From: Fremontodendron californicum
Lineage: Eukaryota > Streptophyta > Magnoliopsida > Malvales > Malvaceae
Reading direction: 5' to 3'
Assembly (NCBI GenBank): GCA_030761205.1
Contig: JAULJL010000025.1
Span: 7,259,501-7,323,500, forward strand
Length of the DNA stretch: 64,000 nt
The notes below the pieces were generated by a model. It saw only the letters and a program-made list of their open reading frames with translations, was not told the DNA's origin and searched no databases. Position numbers and translations under genes: made by a program. Positions 10,605 to 21,890 of the stretch are shown one piece after another; the stretch's first letter is position 1; every line of letters begins with the position of its first letter.

Positions 10605-13343
10605 CTAGTTATTTTCAAAACAAGGATCAGAAAGAAAAACAACCTCTTCTTGAGTAACATGATTTTCCAAAAAGAGTTTGAGTCTTTGTCCATTTACCTT
10701 GAATACGTTACCATTTTGAGGATTCTCAATGTCAACTGCTCCATAATGATACACATGCTTAACCACAAATGGGCCAGTCCATCTTGATCTCAACTTACCA
10801 GGAAATATGTGAAGTCTAGAATTATAAAGTAGAACTTTTTGCCCAACATCAAATGTTTTTCTTGAAATTAACTTGTCATGAAAGGCTTTAGTTCTTTCTT
10901 TATGAATTTTAGAATTCTCATATGCATCATTTCTGAGTTCCTCAAACTTTTGTTTCCAACAATGCTTAACCTGAAAAGAATTTAACAAAGAATCAGTGTG
11001 TGAAATTTCTGAAGCATTATCAAACTCACATTCAATTAAATAAGCTTCTAAAGGATCATGGAATGTGGTAGTGGTGAGATGTTCATGAACAAGTTCTTCA
11101 ATGAAATCCACTTCATGTACTTCTGAATCATCACCAGGTTGCTTGCAAATGTTGAACACATTTAATTCTAAAGTCATATTTCCAAAAAAAATGTTCAAAA
11201 TACCATTCCTGCAATTTATCAGAGCATTAGAAGTTGCAAGAAATGGACGGCCTAATATAACAGGAATTTGAACATTTGGATTTGAAACAGGATGTGTGTC
11301 CAAAACAATAAAATCAACAGGGAAGTAAAAATTTTCAATTTGAACCAAAACATCTTCAACTATCCCTCGAGGAATTTTTACAGAACGATCAGCTAGTTGA
11401 AGTGTAACAGGTGTTTCCTTGAGTTCACCTAAACCTAACTGTTGATAAACAGAAAAAGGCAAAAGATTAACACTAGCACCAAGATCAAGCAATGCACGTT
11501 CTATTCTAGTGTTTCCAATGATGCATGAGATTGTTGGACATCCAGGATCTTTGAATTTTGGTGGAGTAAGGTGCTGAATGATTGAGCTCACACTTTCCGT
11601 CAGAAATGCTTTCTTTTGTACATTATGTTTCCTTTTAACTGTGCACATGTCCTTCAAAAATTTAGCATAAGAAGGAACTTGTTTGATTGCATCCAATAAA
11701 GGAATGTTAATCTTAACTTGTTTGAAAAGTTCATAAATTTCTGCATTTTGATTCAAATTCTTTATTGTTTGCAACCTTTGAGGAAAAGGAGCAGGATGCA
11801 TACCTTTTTCTTTTTCCAAATTTTCAAGAAGTTCAGACTTACCATCATCCTTACCATTACTTTTCGAAGGGGAAGGAGGATCTTGGTCTTTTGATGGAAT
11901 GTTTTTGTCAATTGCCTTTCCACTTCGAAGAGTTGTGATAGAACTGGCATTTTCCTGTTGAGTTTCATTGGAGCAAGAAACAAGACATTGAGTAAAAGGG
12001 TTAGGCTGAGGTTGAGCAGGAAACTTACCTTTTTCTTGAGTGCGTAATGAAGCTGTCAATGTGGACAAGGTGTTTTTGATCTCATTGATGTCCTGTGAAG
12101 TTTGGTTATTCACATTTGCTTGTGTTTGCATGAATGCTTGCAATGTCTCTTCCAAGGGTTGTACACGTGAAGGTTGATAGGAAAAAGTGTTGCCCGGCTT
12201 TTGAGATTGTGGTACCTGAACATGATTATTATTCCGCCAACTGAAGTTGGGATGATTTCTCCATTCAGGGTTATACGTTTCAGAGTAAGGAGAAGGAAAA
12301 GGCTTTTTAAATGTGTTTATGGAATTTACTTGATCATGCAACGCTTCTTTAAGAATGGGAATGTTTGGACATTCAGAAGTGGGGTGTCCCATGATTTCAC
12401 AAATTCCACAACTTTCTTCATTTTTAACCGTTTTGACTTCTTTTACTTCTCTAAGTTCCATGGCTTCAATCTTTCTAGCCAAATTAGCTACTTTAGCTTT
12501 TATCTCATCTTCTTGACTAAAATGATATTTACCTCTTTTAGAAACAAGATTAGATCTATTGGAACTTTCAGAGGAATTATCTGTGTGCCAGGCTTGAGAG
12601 TTATCTGCCAAATGGTCTAAGTAGTCAAAAGCTTCTTCAGGTTCTTTTTCTAGAAACTCACCGTTACACATTGTTTCAACAAATTGTTTAGTTTCGGGAG
12701 TTAAACTTTCATAAAAGAAACTAATAAGACGCCATTTTTCAAAACCATGATGTGGACAAGAACTTAACAAATCTTTAAAACGCTCCCAGCACTGAAAAAA
12801 TGCTTCATTTTGATTTTGATTGAAATTTTGAATCTGTCTTTTCAAAGCAGTAGTTTTATGTGCTGGGAAAAATTTCTTTAGAAACTCAGTTTGTAATTCT
12901 TGCCATGTGCCAATTGACCTTGGTTTTAAATTATGAAGCCAAATTTTTGCTTTATCTTTTAAAGAAAAAGGAAATAATTTTAGCTTGACAATCTCATTTG
13001 TACATTGTTGGTCATTAAAGGTGACACATACATCTTCGAAGTCTTTTACAAACGAGTAAGCACTTTCCGATTCTAACCCATGGAAATTTGGAAGCAAAGC
13101 TATCATACCTGGTTTAAAACGAAAGTTGTTTGCATTGAGAGGAAAAATAAAACAAGAGGGTGATGAGCTTCGAGTTGGTTGCAAGTAGTCACGCATGGTG
13201 CGTACTTGTCTGTTCTCATCTTCAGCATGAACACTTTCATTGTCAGCCATGGTAGGAGTTGTATTAGAAAGATTACCTGAAAAAGTTTCACAATAAAATC
13301 TAACTAAACGACGAGATCTAAAATCACGTCGCCAAACAAGCAT
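10605..13343 (-). CDS. Gag-protease frame fused to the integrase C-terminal tail
   Basis: A single open frame of 912 codons. The Met at residue 32 (13250) is the likelier start, as the first 31 residues look like translated leader. Domains are the capsid-type Retrotrans_gag region at about 85-235, a CCHC zinc knuckle C-x2-C-x4-H-x4-C at 312-325, and a Gln/Asn-rich linker with the WRNHPNFSWRNN phrase at about 361-372. An aspartic protease follows with the Athila-type ALLDLGASVNLLP at 617-629 and ILGRPFLAT at 696-704. At about residue 795 the sequence jumps to the integrase C-terminal end (helical KER-T segment, then FPGKLRSRWTGPF at 847-859). RT, RNase H, and the integrase zinc and catalytic domains are missing, yet the frame is kept. 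It should still make virus-like particles and process them; DNA synthesis must come from elsewhere. Confidence 0.88.
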   Translation of the reverse strand: MLVWRRDFRSRRLVRFYCETFSGNLSNTTPTMADNESVHAEDENRQVRTMRDYLQPTRSSSPSCFIFPLNANNFRFKPGMIALLPNFHGLESESAYSFVKDFEDVCVTFNDQQCTNEIVKLKLFPFSLKDKAKIWLHNLKPRSIGTWQELQTEFLKKFFPAHKTTALKRQIQNFNQNQNEAFFQCWERFKDLLSSCPHHGFEKWRLISFFYESLTPETKQFVETMCNGEFLEKEPEEAFDYLDHLADNSQAWHTDNSSESSNRSNLVSKRGKYHFSQEDEIKAKVANLARKIEAMELREVKEVKTVKNEESCGICEIMGHPTSECPNIPILKEALHDQVNSINTFKKPFPSPYSETYNPEWRNHPNFSWRNNNHVQVPQSQKPGNTFSYQPSRVQPLEETLQAFMQTQANVNNQTSQDINEIKNTLSTLTASLRTQEKGKFPAQPQPNPFTQCLVSCSNETQQENASSITTLRSGKAIDKNIPSKDQDPPSPSKSNGKDDGKSELLENLEKEKGMHPAPFPQRLQTIKNLNQNAEIYELFKQVKINIPLLDAIKQVPSYAKFLKDMCTVKRKHNVQKKAFLTESVSSIIQHLTPPKFKDPGCPTISCIIGNTRIERALLDLGASVNLLPFSVYQQLGLGELKETPVTLQLADRSVKIPRGIVEDVLVQIENFYFPVDFIVLDTHPVSNPNVQIPVILGRPFLATSNALINCRNGILNIFFGNMTLELNVFNICKQPGDDSEVHEVDFIEELVHEHLTTTTFHDPLEAYLIECEFDNASEISHTDSLLNSFQVKHCWKQKFEELRNDAYENSKIHKERTKAFHDKLISRKTFDVGQKVLLYNSRLHIFPGKLRSRWTGPFVVKHVYHYGAVDIENPQNGNVFKVNGQRLKLFLENHVTQEEVVFLSDPCFENN

Positions 13344-13498
13344 AAAACAAAGTTAATATACAGATTAGGCGGTATAACCAGCCAATAAAAATAAAACAAA
13401 GTTAATATACAATATAAATATAAATATATAGAAAATTAGGCGGTATAACCAGCCAATAAAAATAAATATACTTATAAACTTATATACTTAGTATTGCC

Positions 13499-13516
13499 TC
13501 CCCGGCAACGGCGCCA
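13499..13516 (-). promoter_or_regulatory. Primer binding site, tRNA-Asp
   Basis: On the minus strand it reads TGGCGCCGTTGCCGGGGA, complementary over 18 nt to the 3' end of plant tRNA-Asp. It sits six bases inside the 5' LTR end, as in other Athila/Tat elements. Confidence 0.9.
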
Positions 13517-13522
13517 AAAACT

Positions 13523-15033
13523 TGTTGGAGACTCAATTAAGAGTTGTAAACCCAAGTGCAGGTTATGTTCAAGTAATAAATTCTCGGGTGTCCGAGGTCG
13601 AACCACAGGGAAGCGTATTAGTAAGTATAAGTTTATAAATATATAAGAAAAAGAAAGTAAACAAGATATTAGGGAATCAACAACAAAATAAGATAAACAA
13701 GATATTAGAGAATAAAATAAAATAAATATAAAAGAAATTAAACAAGATATAAAAAAAACAATAAGAAAAGATGTTGAGGTTAGAGAATCCACTCTTGGTG
13801 TTATGCTAAGATTAATCTTGTTTTATTACACAATTGAAATCCACACATAAGGGAGGTTCCAATCGGAAGGTTTAGCAATTCAGTCCAAATTGTCCAACGT
13901 CCATAGCATATGATATTATGTTCATTTGGTGTCCTCAAAACTCATAAAAAGAGTCCAAGCATTCCTTATGCCAAGGTATATGTCTACAACAAATCAAGGT
14001 TATGAAACCAAGCATTTACTGTGCCATTTTCATTGTCAATAATGAATCAAGATCCCTACTTTGCAAGTATGATTTTAAACCAAAAGAAAATATTATCTAT
14101 ACTAGTGTTTATAAATGATGATTCATTTTAGCTCATGTTTAAGAGACTAACCTTAGCATTTACCAAAAGCTTCACCTCATCACCTCAACAATATGATTAG
14201 CAACACATACTAGATATGAATAAAATGAAAAAAAATGTAAGAAGCATAAGTAAATAAAGAAAAAGAAAACTAGAGAAAGGAAAGAAAAAGAAAACTTAGA
14301 GAATTTTATTACAATGGCTAATATCCTACCAATGTATAATGATACTCTTACAATCATCCAAGGCCCTCTACTTATACACATTTTGGAGAGCTAAATGACA
14401 AGAGACAAGCTTTATAAATTTCAAAGGTAGGTATAATAGGTGGGTGCATTTTTCTAACAATTTTCGTCATATTGTATGACAATTCTGATCAGCCAGCTTG
14501 ATGGTCGATTTTGTCAATATTGGAGGCTCGATCTGATCAAATGGTCTTCTAGAAAAATATACCCCTATCAGTTACGGATCCATAGCCGTTGAAATCAGAT
14601 CATTTTCTCATGTGGATCGGAAGATATGGTCAAAATACCAAAACAGGTCAGCACAGACGTCATTGCATATCAGCCAACTTGATGGTCGATTTCGCTAGGG
14701 AAAACGACTCTGTTTCAAGAAGTGTAAAACATGAAAAAGATAGATATGCCTCTTAAATATGCACTGTAAAAAATTCAGCCTTAATGCTTTAGTGAAACTC
14801 CAGATATAGCTGATATGGCAAAAGGTGTCGGAACTGGAACTGAATTGGATTTGCCCTTAATTCTTGATTTAACCTAGTAATCTGAAATCACTCAAAGAAA
14901 CTCGTGAAAAACACCAAATTACATAAAAATATAAAATATCATAAACACAATTAGACTAAGCAATAATAACTCGTATTTGACACAAAACAATAATAAAACA
15001 TAACTAAGAACTATATAATTATACGAGTTATCA
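13523..15033 (-). repeat. 5' LTR of the cargo-bearing Athila-like element
   Basis: In the minus direction it starts TGATAACTCG at 15033 and ends CTCCAACA at 13523. It is nearly identical to 5711-7220, with about a dozen substitutions and one or two 1-bp indels counted by eye. It should contain the promoter for the three frames. Confidence 0.93.
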
Positions 15034-15044
15034 AATCCCAATAG

Positions 15045-15056
15045 TGGTATCAGAGC
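15045..15056 (+). promoter_or_regulatory. Copia primer binding site, initiator tRNA-Met
   Basis: TGGTATCAGAGC, the standard copia PBS, begins one base after the left LTR end, which is restored here following the nested element. Confidence 0.9.
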
Positions 15057-17439
15057 TTAGCTTGTAAGTTTTCTTGTGATTTACATGTTTAATTCTTGGT
15101 CATATTCAATTGGATTGAATTGTGTGTTGATCTAGTAAAGTTCTTTGAAGAAAAATGTTTTCTTGTTTTGTTTCAATTCTGACAGCTTCTGTTTGCAATC
15201 TGATCTTGGTGTTTTAAATTGTTTAAAACATGTTCAAAATTGATTTGATCAATGTTTAACCTTGCCATATGATTGCATGACATAAAGTAGTTAAAAGAAA
15301 CAAGTTTGGATTTGATTTGAATTAGTTTTGGTGCTTGAATTTCGAAGAACACAAGTGCAGAATTTTTCTGCAAAACTGCAGTAAGTTACGGTTTCGACAT
15401 GGTTAGAGGTGTCCAAAAATTATGAAAATTTTAGGAGAAGTCCAAAACATGTCTATCTTAATGCTGTAATTTTAGTGAATTTTTTTATTTTTTCTGATTG
15501 CAGAAACTGCCTCTCAAAGTTGTGCAAACAGTTTGCATGGTTGCTGGAATTTTCTGGGCAGCCTTGAGTTCTTGAATTTGATTATTGAATTGTAGATATC
15601 ATTGGCTAAAAATCAAAGAATGAATTGTATTTGAATTGTTCATCACTTAGCAACCAAAAGAGGCGGCTGCTTTGAGGCAAACATTGCCCCAACAAGGGCT
15701 GCAGGTTACGGCGGCGTGACTTACTAAAAATGGGAGGCAGCTACACACAAAAGTTTTGTGTTAGGGCATCACCTTCTATTTTTGGAATTTCTTATTCTTT
15801 GGAATTTTGGACTTGTGGAAATTGTTTCCTAGTCAAGATTGGATTCCTAAGAGTTAGGAATGCACCTAAGCTATCCTTGTGGAAATTGTTTCCTAGTTGA
15901 ATAAGGACTCCTAAAAAATTAGGAGAAGATATGAAACTTTCCTTGTATAGAAAGTTTCCTAATCAAACTTGAACTTCCTAAGGTGTTAGGACATCTAATT
16001 AAATTATTTAATTAGATGAAAGATTTTAATTCAAAGAATCCTAATTGGATTAGGACTCAAGTAAATTGAATTAAAATTAATATTTCTAGATAATTTGAGC
16101 CAAGTATATTTAAATGAGTTTAAATATAACTTTCCTTAAATGACACACAAGATTACTAAGTGACATTAAATATGTATGCATTTATTTTATGCTTTATGAT
16201 GTGGTTATAAAAGCATGAGGGTGATTATGGACTTAGACCTTAGACTTAGGTCATGGATGGTTAAATTTTCTTTTTGGTATTTTTATAAATAGGGTCTGCG
16301 AACCCTGTCTTCTCTTATTCATTTATGGGATTGCAAATTCTCTTCTCACCTAACTCCCCTCGATTGTAACTCGAGGTTTCTATCAAAGATATGTAAATGT
16401 TATATAGTTTTTGTAGATTTAGATTTAGGCTAAGATTAGAATTTATATAATTCGAAAATGTAAGGAGACAAGGCGCCAAGAAGAAAGATCAAGGAGATCA
16501 CCATCAAGACTTATGAAGGCTATGTATAGTATCCCTAGAAATTTGACCAACTAGTTTCCTAATGGCTTAAGGAAACTAGAGTAGAAAAGTCCATAATCAT
16601 CCTAGTAGATTGCATGACATAGATTTATTTTTTAATTTATATATGTGATATATTTGAATAAATGCTATACATGTCAATCAAAGAAAAGCAATGAGACCTA
16701 ATTAATGAGGTTAAGAAATCCCTCATTAAATATTATTGAGTCCATGTTACGCATGATAAGTTGCCTTCCACTATCTTAACAAGATAACCAGAGTTCTTCC
16801 AGTAGGAGGATTGTTGAGTCACTCAAGGTCAAACTACTGTACGAATATGTTTGAGTTATAGAAGGTGGGTCTTACTCAACTAAATGTCATGTTATCCGGA
16901 TGCGTCAAACTTGATCGCATGACATTTAGAGGCAATGGTTAGGGAAAATGCATATGATGCATTTAGGCAAAGAGTTGTCACCTAACTGATCAAGGAGTTG
17001 CATAGAGATGCAATTGGTAAGCAAAGTTACCTACTCAATTAGTTTTAACATGGCTTGTTGAGTCACTCAAGGTCATGGTGGGATGAAAGGGGTCCTTGCT
17101 CACTAAGAAGTTTAAAAGTTAAATTTCTCGAATAGTAGAGGAGGGCTACTATGTTGATAAAATAGTGAGAACAATCATTTAAACTTTAAAAGCTGGTTTT
17201 AATGATTACAATTTGCATAATGACTATTATATGCATTGGTTTATATGGGATATAAATTGTTATGGCATGTTAACTAGTCACTTGATTGCATACTTGATGC
17301 AAAGTCGATTTCACTAATCAATGAAATGAATATCTATGTCTTTAATGATCCATGAGGTATTTAGCAATGAGAAGTTCAAACATCTCGAGGAATTGTTCCA
17401 ATGAAAGATGATTAGAAGGTAGCCTATGAAGCATCATGT
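15057..17439 (+). other. Copia interior: leader and decayed 5' part
   Basis: No frame longer than about 60 codons is open on the coding strand. Part of it (16700-17150) carries a repeated phrase, gttgagtcactcaaggtca, seen twice about 240 bp apart. I see no coding motif before the gag remnant. Confidence 0.5.
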
Positions 17440-17800
17440 GCTAATGGATGCATCAACAAGTTTGAGAAACTTGGTTGATTTATGGATCATAATCTAAGTA
17501 TAGATTTAGTTCTTTCTTCGTTGTCTAAGAGCAATTAGCAAGTCTTGCTGTAGGACAACATGAACTGATTGGTGTTGCTAAATGTGCTCACTAGACTAGA
17601 AAATCATCCACTTTGTTACTTCCACCAAGGGAAGGTAACCGAAGAAACGTTCTTCAAAGTAAGGATGATGAGATGAAGAAAGAAATTGATATCAATCAAA
17701 AGAACATACCATCATTGTGGTAATGCAAGGCATTAGAGGCTTAAATGCAAGAAGTATATTTGATACTTGAAGGGAAGTTAAACTTGAGAAGTTTTACTTC
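17440..17800 (+). pseudogene. Copia gag remnant with zinc knuckle
   Basis: Broken frames give an 'LSIDLVLSSLSKS' phrase (near 17490) typical of the UBN2-type copia gag, followed near 17700-17755 by a knuckle-like HHCGN-x-H-x2-LKC run. Several stops intervene. Nothing recognisable as integrase follows, so the pol gene was lost or badly eroded. Confidence 0.5.
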
Positions 17801-19425
17801 ATGGTTATTATGAGTTTGTTTTCACTACCTTTAGGTATATGATACCTATAAAATTGGTTCAAAGATATGTTTGACATATAGATGGAACCAATCAAGGACA
17901 AGTGAAAAAGAATAAGACCAAGGAGGTGTCAACCTAGTTGATACTTGATCAAGCTTGCCAACCTATTCATGATGAATGTTTTAGAAACATTATCATTAAT
18001 ATTTCGGTTATGCTAGCATTAGATGCTTGGCCATTCATCCTAAAATGAACCGAAAGGTCAGATGGAATTTGTTCCATATCATGGTCTTATTACACTCATA
18101 GTAAGCTAGAAACTTGCATAAAAGATAATCAAAGGTTGTTCAAGTCAAAAGTATAAGATCAAAAGTATATAGATACTAGTAGTTTCTTTGATTATGAATC
18201 AAAGGAAATCTTATACAAAACTTAACAATAAGATGAGCTTTGGCTCAAAGAATTTCATAGTTAGATTATGAAACTAATTTAGTAAAGAACATTCTTATTA
18301 AGATATGATCTAAATGAAGAATGGCTTGAAACTAAATTGATTGATTATCTAAAAGAATTCATATCAGATGAATTGGATGGACATAACTATGTGAAGACAT
18401 AGAAAAGTCCATGATGCTCCAAATAGCCAAGATTACCGAAACACTAACCTAGAAAAGATTTCGAATTGCATTTGTAAAACAAACATTCATATCGGATATG
18501 AGATGTTTGGTTTTATAATTACAAATGTGCATTCAAAAGAGTTTTGAATTCACATCCCATAGGAAAGTAAATGAGTTTACTTTGAATGTTTCTACACAAG
18601 TAGGAAACAGTGGGAGTTCTATGACATTTAAAAGTTAAAGGTCATAGGTTGAAATCCGATATTATGCATAGGATGCATAAAGGCACAAAGATTTAGTAGG
18701 ATGCATTATGATGCATTACTCATACGAGATGAGTCTACTAAACATAATGATTAAGTAGGATGCATAGTGATGCATAACTCATAAGAGATGAGTCTACTTA
18801 ATAGAACATTGTTAGACAATGAATTGAGATATCCAGTTTTGATAGTAACATTCAAGAATTGAATTTATCAAAAGGATAAGATATCTTTTGTGCACACCTA
18901 AGGGTTAGTGGGAGTAATACAGATTACTCATCAAACAATGTATATCAGATACATTGAAAAGGTAAAGCGAATAGTAATGCTAAGATCTAACAGATTTAGC
19001 AACAACTGATTGGATTAAATGTTAAATGAGTTTAACATAGAGAGAATCCCATAAGTGACTTAATGCCATGATAAACCAGTCATTTGGAAACGTTCCAAAT
19101 CAGAGATGACTGAATTATTTATATTCTAAGTCAGAATACAAACCTTTTGGTTAAGGCTACGAAAAGGTGTATTTTGATCCATAGCTCACTTAGCTAATTA
19201 AAAGATTCCTAGTTGTTAAAGTAACAACATGAGCCATAAGGAATCAGGTTTCATTGTGATCTGAGTAAGTATTGTGTCTATGATAATAGAGATTATCAAA
19301 AGTATATGACCGAAGCATATTCTCACAAAAATGTACTAAAGCTACGTCCAAGTAAAGACACAGTTGCTAATCGAAAGAGTTCGGCATTTGATGCGTTAGC
19401 GATTGGCTTAGTGCAAGTCGGAGAT
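17801..19425 (+). pseudogene. Eroded copia pol remnant and polypurine tract
   Basis: A short 'SGSSMTF' phrase (near 18610) resembles the RT segment before YVDD, which is itself missing. No integrase, catalytic YVDD or RNase H signature remains. The final bases, gtgcaagtcggagat, are a mutated copia polypurine tract directly before the right LTR. Confidence 0.4.
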
Positions 19426-21228
19426 TGTTGGTGTATGCCCTAGAGCCAATCGGTTTGGTCAGGCATAAACTACCAATAATGCAAACCCATCACTATATTT
19501 TAGTGATACAAGGTTTTCCTTCATGTTAGTACAATGATAAAGAGTTATTAAGTACTAATCGGATGAAGCCCATGGAACATAAAGGCCTTGCAAATGAATT
19601 ATATATAATTGTGAGATCCTTATGCATCAAAGCCATGTTCCTAAAACGGTTCCTGGTCATCGTATTGCCAAGACGGGGCATTGACAATGCTCAAAGACTG
19701 GTACATGTTAAGCCTACTTACTTAGTAAGCAACTGATCTCACGTGTTGAAGTATAGAAGATACTTTAGGATAACATGTAGGTGCTTGTTTGTTGAACAAG
19801 TTCATTGAACATGACCTGCTATGAGAACTCAATTTGGTTTTGTCACTCAAGTCTCCATGGAAACGTTCTCACGTGTCAGTCGTGTAAGTAGTCCTCTGAC
19901 TTGTGATACCAGGTCATGTTGTATGGGGAATGTCATACATTGCTTCCATCACGAATAGGTCCCAAACAAGTGTGATGCTTATGGTATGGTGGTTTTGGGT
20001 ATGACATGAACCATACGAAGATAGATGGGTGATCCAGAGAGGATTCACCACTCCTAGTGACATCGGAGACATATCTCATTTGTTTTTGGCTTAAGTTAAC
20101 TTGATGGAATCTCTGGCCAGAGTATGATGAATTTAGGAGAAATAGTTTCTCTAAGTTCACAAAGTTAACTAATAGCTGCAAGAACTAATATGGATTGAAC
20201 ATGAGTAGACATTGCACCATGCTGATGGTCTTTACGGGATATTTGGTGAAAGGACCGAATTACACTGATAGACTGAACACGAAAAGTTATGTCGAGACTA
20301 ACTTGACTCTCCAGTATTTGGGTGGTCATGATGGCTTGCTAGAGTCTGCTCATGATCTATGAGTATAAATTAATTAGATTAATTTATATTCATTGTCAAC
20401 ATTTTGGAAGCCTAATGGGTCACACAGAAGTGTGAATTAAGAGATTAAAATGGAATGAGCCTAATTGATTAAATTGGGAATTTAATCAATAGGGACTTAA
20501 ATAAATAGTTTAATTAAGTGGAAGGACTTAAGGGCAAATACATAAGAGTTATTGTCCATAGTCCAAACCCTGGAGTGATTGTCGCACCCTATATATAAAG
20601 AAACATGTGATAGCCGACCTCCTTATCACCTCCCTAGCCGCATATGTGATATGCTTAGAGGCTTTGGTGTCTTCTTGATTTCTTGACTTCCTCCTTGCCT
20701 CTTCATGGATTGCTAGAGAGAAAAACGTTTTCTTTCAAGAGAGCAAAGACATAGAGTGAAGAAGAAAGAAGATCAAGATAATCCTTGTGGTTAGCGCACC
20801 AAACCCGGAGAAGCAAGAAAAGCGTTTTCTTCTTCTTGATGCTTATGAGGCATTCAACCATGGTATGTTTTGATGGGGAGAGGTTTCTTGAGACCTAAAC
20901 TACTAGCATTGTTTTCGGCAAGACTCCATTCCTATCTTATGAAGGTTTTCTTGATCATCTTGTGTGGATTACCGTTAGAGGCCAGACACTTGTGTGGCTT
21001 GAAGTCTCGGATTGACAACTTGGTGTTCAAGATTGAATGGGCTGTTTGTAAACTCAAGATTACTAGATCTTTGAGTTAAGGTATGATTTCTAATCATATG
21101 TATGCTTTATAATTACAAGATCGCAGCATGATCCTGTTAGATTCGACTATCTCTTTGTTTATTATTCCGCTGCGTTCATGTTCTTCTTTAATTCGATTAT
21201 TGTTTCAGCATGATGTCGAATCCCAACA
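19426..21228 (+). repeat. Copia right (3') LTR
   Basis: 1,803 bp, TGTTGG...CCAACA, followed by the TSD cttaa. It matches 3935-5710 throughout, with scattered substitutions and two or three indels. Confidence 0.9.
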
Positions 21229-21233
21229 CTTAA

Positions 21234-21600
21234 ATTTTTTTAAATGATACCCGAAGATTTTACACAAATCATATCAAATATATCCAAAGGTTTTAAAAAT
21301 GATAGTCGAAAGATTTAAAATTGTCCTAGAGGATTTAACAATCATACCAGGATGTCTTAAAGATTGTACCTGAAGATCTTGAAGATTGTGCCAAGGAGCC
21401 CTAAGGTTTTTTTGAAAGATACTCAGAGGTTTTACACAATTTAGATCAAAGATACCCAGAGGTTTTTAAGTGATGCTTGAAAGATTTAAAAATTGTGGCT
21501 AGAAGACTTAACAATCATGCCCGGAATTTTTAATGATTGTGTCCGAAGGTCTTAAAGATTGTGCCCAGAGGTCTTATAACTTTTTAAAAAATTTTGCTTC
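21234..21600. repeat. Degenerate tandem array, right half
   Basis: It resumes the gatacc-cgaaggttttaaa type units interrupted at 3929. Roughly a dozen irregular units of 25-35 bp are visible. Confidence 0.7.
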
Positions 21601-21640
21601 TTTGAAAAATCTTATTTTAAAAGTTTTCTTTAATCAAGGT

Positions 21641-21890
21641 TCAAAATTTTATAAATTTCAAGGCAAATTCTCTTATTAAGTTAGATTTATAATTCATAAT
21701 CATGACTTCTATCTTTATTATGCTGAATGCATGCAATGAATACCTTGAATGTAGTGCATGAAATACAAGTGTCATGAATGTCATGAATGCAATGCATAAA
21801 GTAAATGCCATGAATGCGATGAATGTCATAAAATGCAATACATGAAATGAATGCCATGAAATGCAATACAAGTGGTCAAATCAATATCAT
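21641..21890. repeat. Short-period atgaatgc-type repeat
   Basis: Variants of catgaatgcaatga recur about a dozen times with no fixed period. Such runs are common in the untranslated parts of plant Ty3 elements. The remaining stretch to 22318 holds nothing recognisable. Confidence 0.55.

Larger units (their letters stand above)
5711..15033 (-). mobile_element. Athila-like Ty3 element carrying two cargo ORFs
   Basis: Two LTRs of about 1,510 bp (5711-7220 and 13523-15033) are flanked by a 5-bp direct repeat, aatcc (5706-5710 and 15034-15038). The 5' LTR is the right copy: just outside it, 13499-13516 matches the 3' end of plant tRNA-Asp over 18 nt on the minus strand. Order in the minus direction is LTR, PBS, gag-protease-integrase tail frame, Cys-rich ORF, LOG-like ORF, a 1.9-kb untranslated part with three purine tracts, LTR. 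About a dozen differences are seen between LTRs (near 1%), so insertion is recent. It has no RT, RNase H or integrase core and must move, if at all, with enzymes from a relative. It is inserted in a copia LTR. Confidence 0.92.
3935..21228 (+). mobile_element. Copia-type LTR retrotransposon, gag-only derivative, interrupted
   Basis: The element starts TGTTGGTGTATGCCC at 3935 and ends CGAATCCCAACA at 21228. A 5-bp direct repeat, cttaa, flanks it (3930-3934 and 21229-21233). A primer binding site for initiator tRNA-Met (TGGTATCAGAGC) follows the left LTR at 15045, and a decayed polypurine tract (caagtcggagat) precedes the right LTR, so it is copia-type and plus-oriented. The left LTR is split by a minus-strand Athila-like element at 5711-15033. 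Excluding that insert, the copia is about 8 kb with a 4.4-kb interior. The interior has gag and RT scraps but no open pol frame, so it is non-autonomous or dead. The LTRs differ by several indels as well as many substitutions, making it older than its insert. Confidence 0.88.

Noticed and set aside
12174..12620. 148-codon plus-strand frame opposite the gag-type frame
   Set aside because: Lies wholly antisense to a frame with clear gag domains; no protein-like features of its own.
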